Positions 44,338-46,913 of a DNA stretch of 46,913 nt are shown here, in pieces. Made by a program: the position numbers and the translations under genes. Below the pieces are notes generated by a model. It searched no databases and was not told where the DNA came from. It was given only the letters and a program-made list of their open reading frames with translations. Source of the DNA: Streptomyces ipomoeae 91-03 (GTDB lineage: Bacteria > Actinomycetota > Actinomycetes > Streptomycetales > Streptomycetaceae); the NCBI RefSeq assembly GCF_000317595.1, contig NZ_AEJC01000271.1, forward strand, positions 1-46,913, in the 5' to 3' direction. Position 1 is the first letter of the stretch. Each line of letters opens with the position of its first letter.

Positions 44338-46518
44338 ATGCCGAACTCCGCCACGCCCACGCACTGCCCGTACTGCGCTCTGCAGTGCGGGATGAACCTG
44401 ACGCCCGCCACAGAGGGGGCCGACGGGGCCGAAGGGGCCGATGTCGTCGTGGTCTCGGAGCGTACGGACTTTCCGGTGAACCGGGGCGCGCTGTGCGGCA
44501 AGGGGCGTACCGCGCCGGCCGTGCTGTCGTCCCGGGTGCGGCTGACCACGCCGCTGGTCCGGCGGGCCGGTGTCCTGGAGCCCGCCTCCTGGGACGAGGC
44601 GCTCGACCGGATCGCCGAAGGGCTCACCCGCACGCGTACGGAACATGGTCCGGACGCGTGCGGTGTGTTCGGCGGCGGTGGGCTGACGAACGAGAAGGCG
44701 TACGCCCTCGGCAAGTTCGCGCGGGTCGTGCTCGGCACCTCGCAGATCGACTACAACGGGCGCTTCTGCATGTCCTCCGCGGCTGCCGCCGGGATCAAGG
44801 CCTTCGGGCTGGACCGGGGGCTGCCGTTTCCGCTGGAGGACATCCCGAAGACCGGGTGTGTGCTGTTGGTGGGGTCCAACCTGGCGGAGACCATGCCTCC
44901 CGCTTTGCGGTACCTGACCGAACTGCGGGAGAACGGCGGCAAGTTGATCGTCGTCGATCCGCGTCGGACGCGCACCGCCGAGCAGGCGGATCTGCATCTG
45001 GCGCCTCGGCCCGGGACCGATCTCGCGCTGGCGCTCGGGCTGTTGCATCTCGTCGTCGCGGAAGGGCGTACGGACGAGGCGTACATCCAGGAACGTACGG
45101 TCGGGTGGGAGGAGACTCGGGCCGCGGCCATGGCGCACTGGCCCGAGTACGTGGAGCGGATCACGGGGGTGTCCGTTCCCGAGCTCCGGGCGGCCGTACA
45201 GATGTTCTGTGAGCCGGAGAACGCGATGGTGCTCACCGCGCGCGGGCCCGAGCAGCAGTCCAAGGGCACGGACACGGTCAGCGCCTGGATCAATCTGACC
45301 CTGGCGACCGGGCGGGCCGGGCGGCCGTTGTCCGGGTACGGGTGCCTCACCGGGCAGGGCAACGGGCAGGGTGGGCGTGAGCACGGGCAGAAGGCCGACC
45401 AATTGCCCGGGTACCGCAAGCTCGTCGACCCCGAGGCGCGGCGGCACGTCGCCGAGGTGTGGGGGGTCGACCCCGACTCGCTGCCGGGGCCCGGGCGGAG
45501 TGCGTACGAGTTGCTGGACGCGTTGGGTACGGACATCCGGGCGCTGTTGTTGATGGCGTCCAACCCCGTCGTGTCGGCGCCGCGGGCCGCGCATGTCGAG
45601 GAGCGGATCAGGTCGCTGGACTTTCTCGCTGTGTGCGATGTCGTGTTGTCGGAGACGGCGGAGCTCGCCGATGTCGTGCTGCCGGTGACCCAGTGGGCGG
45701 AGGAGACGGGGACCACGACCAATCTGGAGGGGCGGGTGCTGCTGCGGCGGCGCGCGATCACTCCTCCGGAGGGGGTTCGTAGTGACCTCGAAGTCATGCA
45801 TGAGCTGGCCGCTCGGCTGGGTGTCGAGAAGGGGTTCGCCACCGATCCCGAGGAGGTCTTCGAGGAGTTGCGGCGGGCCAGTGCGGGTGGGGTGGCCGAC
45901 TACTCGGGGATCACGTATCGGCGGTTGGTCGAGGAGAACGGGGTGTTCTGGCCTTGTCCGGCGGGGGCGGGCGGTGACGGGGCGGCGCCTGGTGACGGGG
46001 CGTCGTCTGGCGGCGGGTCGGCGTCTGGTGACGGGGCTGTTGTGGAGGGGGTTCACCCCGGGACGCCTCGGCTGTTCTTCGATCGGTTTGCCACGGAGGA
46101 TGGGCGGGCGCGGTTTGTCGCCGTGTCGCATCGGGGGGTGGCCGAGGAGCCGGATGAGGAGTATCCGGTGTTGCTGACGACCGGGCGGGTGGTGTCGCAG
46201 TACCAGTCGGGGGCGCAGACTCGGCGGGTGGATGAGTTGAACGCGGCGGCGCCTGGGCCGTTCGTGGAGTTGCATCCGCGGTTGGCCGAGCGGGTGGGGG
46301 CGGCTGAGGGGGATCCGGTCGCCGTGGTCTCCCGGCGGGGCCGGGCGGTGGCACCCGCGCGGATCACTACGGCGATTCGGCCGGACACCGTGTTCATGCC
46401 GTTTCACTGGCCGGGTGAGGGGCGTGCCAACACGTTGACGAATCCTGCGCTTGATCCCACGTCTCGGATGCCGGAGTTCAAGGCTTGTGCGGTGCGGGTG
46501 GAGGCGGTTGGCGAGTGA
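44338..46518 (+). CDS. nasA: molybdopterin oxidoreductase, assimilatory nitrate reductase catalytic subunit type
   Basis: A 726-residue protein of the Mo-bisMGD family. The N-terminal [4Fe-4S] site is Cys10, Cys13, Cys17 and Cys53 (HCPYCALQCG ... RGALCGKG). Then TTPLVRRAGVLEPASWDEAL, GLTNEKAYALGKFARVVLGT, YNGRFCMSSAAAAGIKAFGL, the cofactor-binding LVGSNLAETMPPA, and C-terminal LLTTGRVVSQYQSGAQTRRV and PDTVFMPFHWPGEGRANTLT, all as in NasA/NarB. Reduces nitrate to nitrite in the cytoplasm. A Gly/Ala/Ser/Asp linker at residues ~540-575 (bases ~45961-46045) sits between domains and is repetitive. A GlnR-like box precedes the gene. Shine-Dalgarno is weak. Confidence 0.85.
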   Translation: MPNSATPTHCPYCALQCGMNLTPATEGADGAEGADVVVVSERTDFPVNRGALCGKGRTAPAVLSSRVRLTTPLVRRAGVLEPASWDEALDRIAEGLTRTRTEHGPDACGVFGGGGLTNEKAYALGKFARVVLGTSQIDYNGRFCMSSAAAAGIKAFGLDRGLPFPLEDIPKTGCVLLVGSNLAETMPPALRYLTELRENGGKLIVVDPRRTRTAEQADLHLAPRPGTDLALALGLLHLVVAEGRTDEAYIQERTVGWEETRAAAMAHWPEYVERITGVSVPELRAAVQMFCEPENAMVLTARGPEQQSKGTDTVSAWINLTLATGRAGRPLSGYGCLTGQGNGQGGREHGQKADQLPGYRKLVDPEARRHVAEVWGVDPDSLPGPGRSAYELLDALGTDIRALLLMASNPVVSAPRAAHVEERIRSLDFLAVCDVVLSETAELADVVLPVTQWAEETGTTTNLEGRVLLRRRAITPPEGVRSDLEVMHELAARLGVEKGFATDPEEVFEELRRASAGGVADYSGITYRRLVEENGVFWPCPAGAGGDGAAPGDGASSGGGSASGDGAVVEGVHPGTPRLFFDRFATEDGRARFVAVSHRGVAEEPDEEYPVLLTTGRVVSQYQSGAQTRRVDELNAAAPGPFVELHPRLAERVGAAEGDPVAVVSRRGRAVAPARITTAIRPDTVFMPFHWPGEGRANTLTNPALDPTSRMPEFKACAVRVEAVGE

Positions 46519-46894
46519 CGGGTGCCTCCGGCGGTTCGGCCGGGGTGCCTTCGGTGGGTCGGGGGGTTCTGGGGTGGGGCGGGTGCGGGTGGGTTCGTGG
46601 CTTGTCGCGTCCGCGCGACGGAGCCGCATATGTCAGAGCCTTGCGGCCCCCTTTGGTAGCGGCTGCGCCGCTGTTCGCCTGGGGGGCATGGGGGGGCGGG
46701 CCGTGCCGGTGCGTCAGCCCGTCGCCAGGTGCCGGGTGCCTCCGGCGGTTTGGCCGGGGTGCCTTCGGTGGGTCGGGGGGTTCTGGGGTGGGGCGGGTGC
46801 GGGTGGGTTCGTGGCTTGTCGCGTCCGCGCGACGGAGCCGCATATGGCAGAGCCTCGCGCCCCTAGTAGTAGCGGCTGCGCCGCTGTTCGCCTG
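46519..46894. repeat. two tandem ~163-bp direct repeats with internal hairpins
   Basis: 46519-46681 and 46733-46894 are near-identical (offset 214 bases), differing by a few substitutions (e.g. GTTCGG/GTTTGG, ATATGTCAG/ATATGGCAG) and a small indel region. Each ends with AGCGGC-TGC-GCCGCT, a hairpin. They follow the nitrate reductase stop by one base and run to the edge of the window. No gene is visible here; the minus-strand frames are translated repeat. Confidence 0.85.
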
Positions 46895-46913
46895 CGGGTG
46901 CGTTGTGGGTCGG

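Noticed and set aside
1..46913. new biosynthetic gene cluster around the P450
   Set aside because: No synthase, tailoring set or ferredoxin adjoins the P450; neighbours are decayed phage and regulatory genes.

Overview
The window is high-GC actinobacterial DNA, almost certainly Streptomyces. Evidence: very high third-position GC, GTG/TTG starts with 4-nt start/stop overlaps, Tat-type signal peptides, an HrdA-like sigma factor beside dnaG, a GlnR-type nitrogen box before a nitrate reductase-like gene, and the intergenic palindromes common in this genus. It falls into two halves that meet at a tRNA cluster near 26.9-27.3 kb.

Left half (1-26.9 kb): accessory and partly decayed. From the left edge: the C-terminal part of a LAL (large LuxR) regulator whose HTH is cut off where a vapBC module begins; a protealysin-type M4 metalloprotease; 1.2 kb without a recognisable gene but holding a lone type I-E-like CRISPR repeat; a LacI regulator with a palindromic operator facing a short unknown gene; fragments of a histidine kinase with a response regulator; a cytochrome P450; and a prophage relic in which a 5'-truncated portal gene and a 5'-truncated tyrosine integrase meet head to head near 11.48 kb. 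Just after the integrase lies a 48-nt copy of the 3' part of the CAU-anticodon tRNA found intact at 26.9 kb. The 14.1 kb between the two copies looks like an island inserted at that tRNA, in tandem with an older element that left the integrase.

That island carries a fructan/sucrose locus: a Tat-exported GH32 enzyme, a divergent ABC importer (binding protein and two permeases), a cytosolic GH32 enzyme and a LacI repressor, with two matching operators in the divergent promoter region. Two lesions hit it: a frameshift in a C7 tract in the exported GH32 gene and an in-frame TGA in the second permease gene. It also carries an APC-family permease, a PAS-GAF-SpoIIE-HATPase signalling protein, and a second vapBC whose toxin is truncated.

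Right half (27-46.9 kb): gene-dense and core-like. Two tandem tRNA-Asn genes with a terminator, a YtxH-like protein, an FGGY sugar kinase, a heterodimeric ABC exporter pair, a group 1/2 sigma factor, a small protein, a nucleotidyltransferase-like protein, DNA primase, a ferredoxin reductase-type flavoprotein, a dGTPase, a sirohydrochlorin chelatase-like protein, a DUF218/YdcF protein, a small secreted protein and a molybdopterin nitrate reductase. The window ends in two tandem ~163-bp repeats.

No wholly new multi-gene defence or biosynthetic system is visible. The most notable structure is the layered tRNA island with its decaying but still operator-equipped fructan locus.
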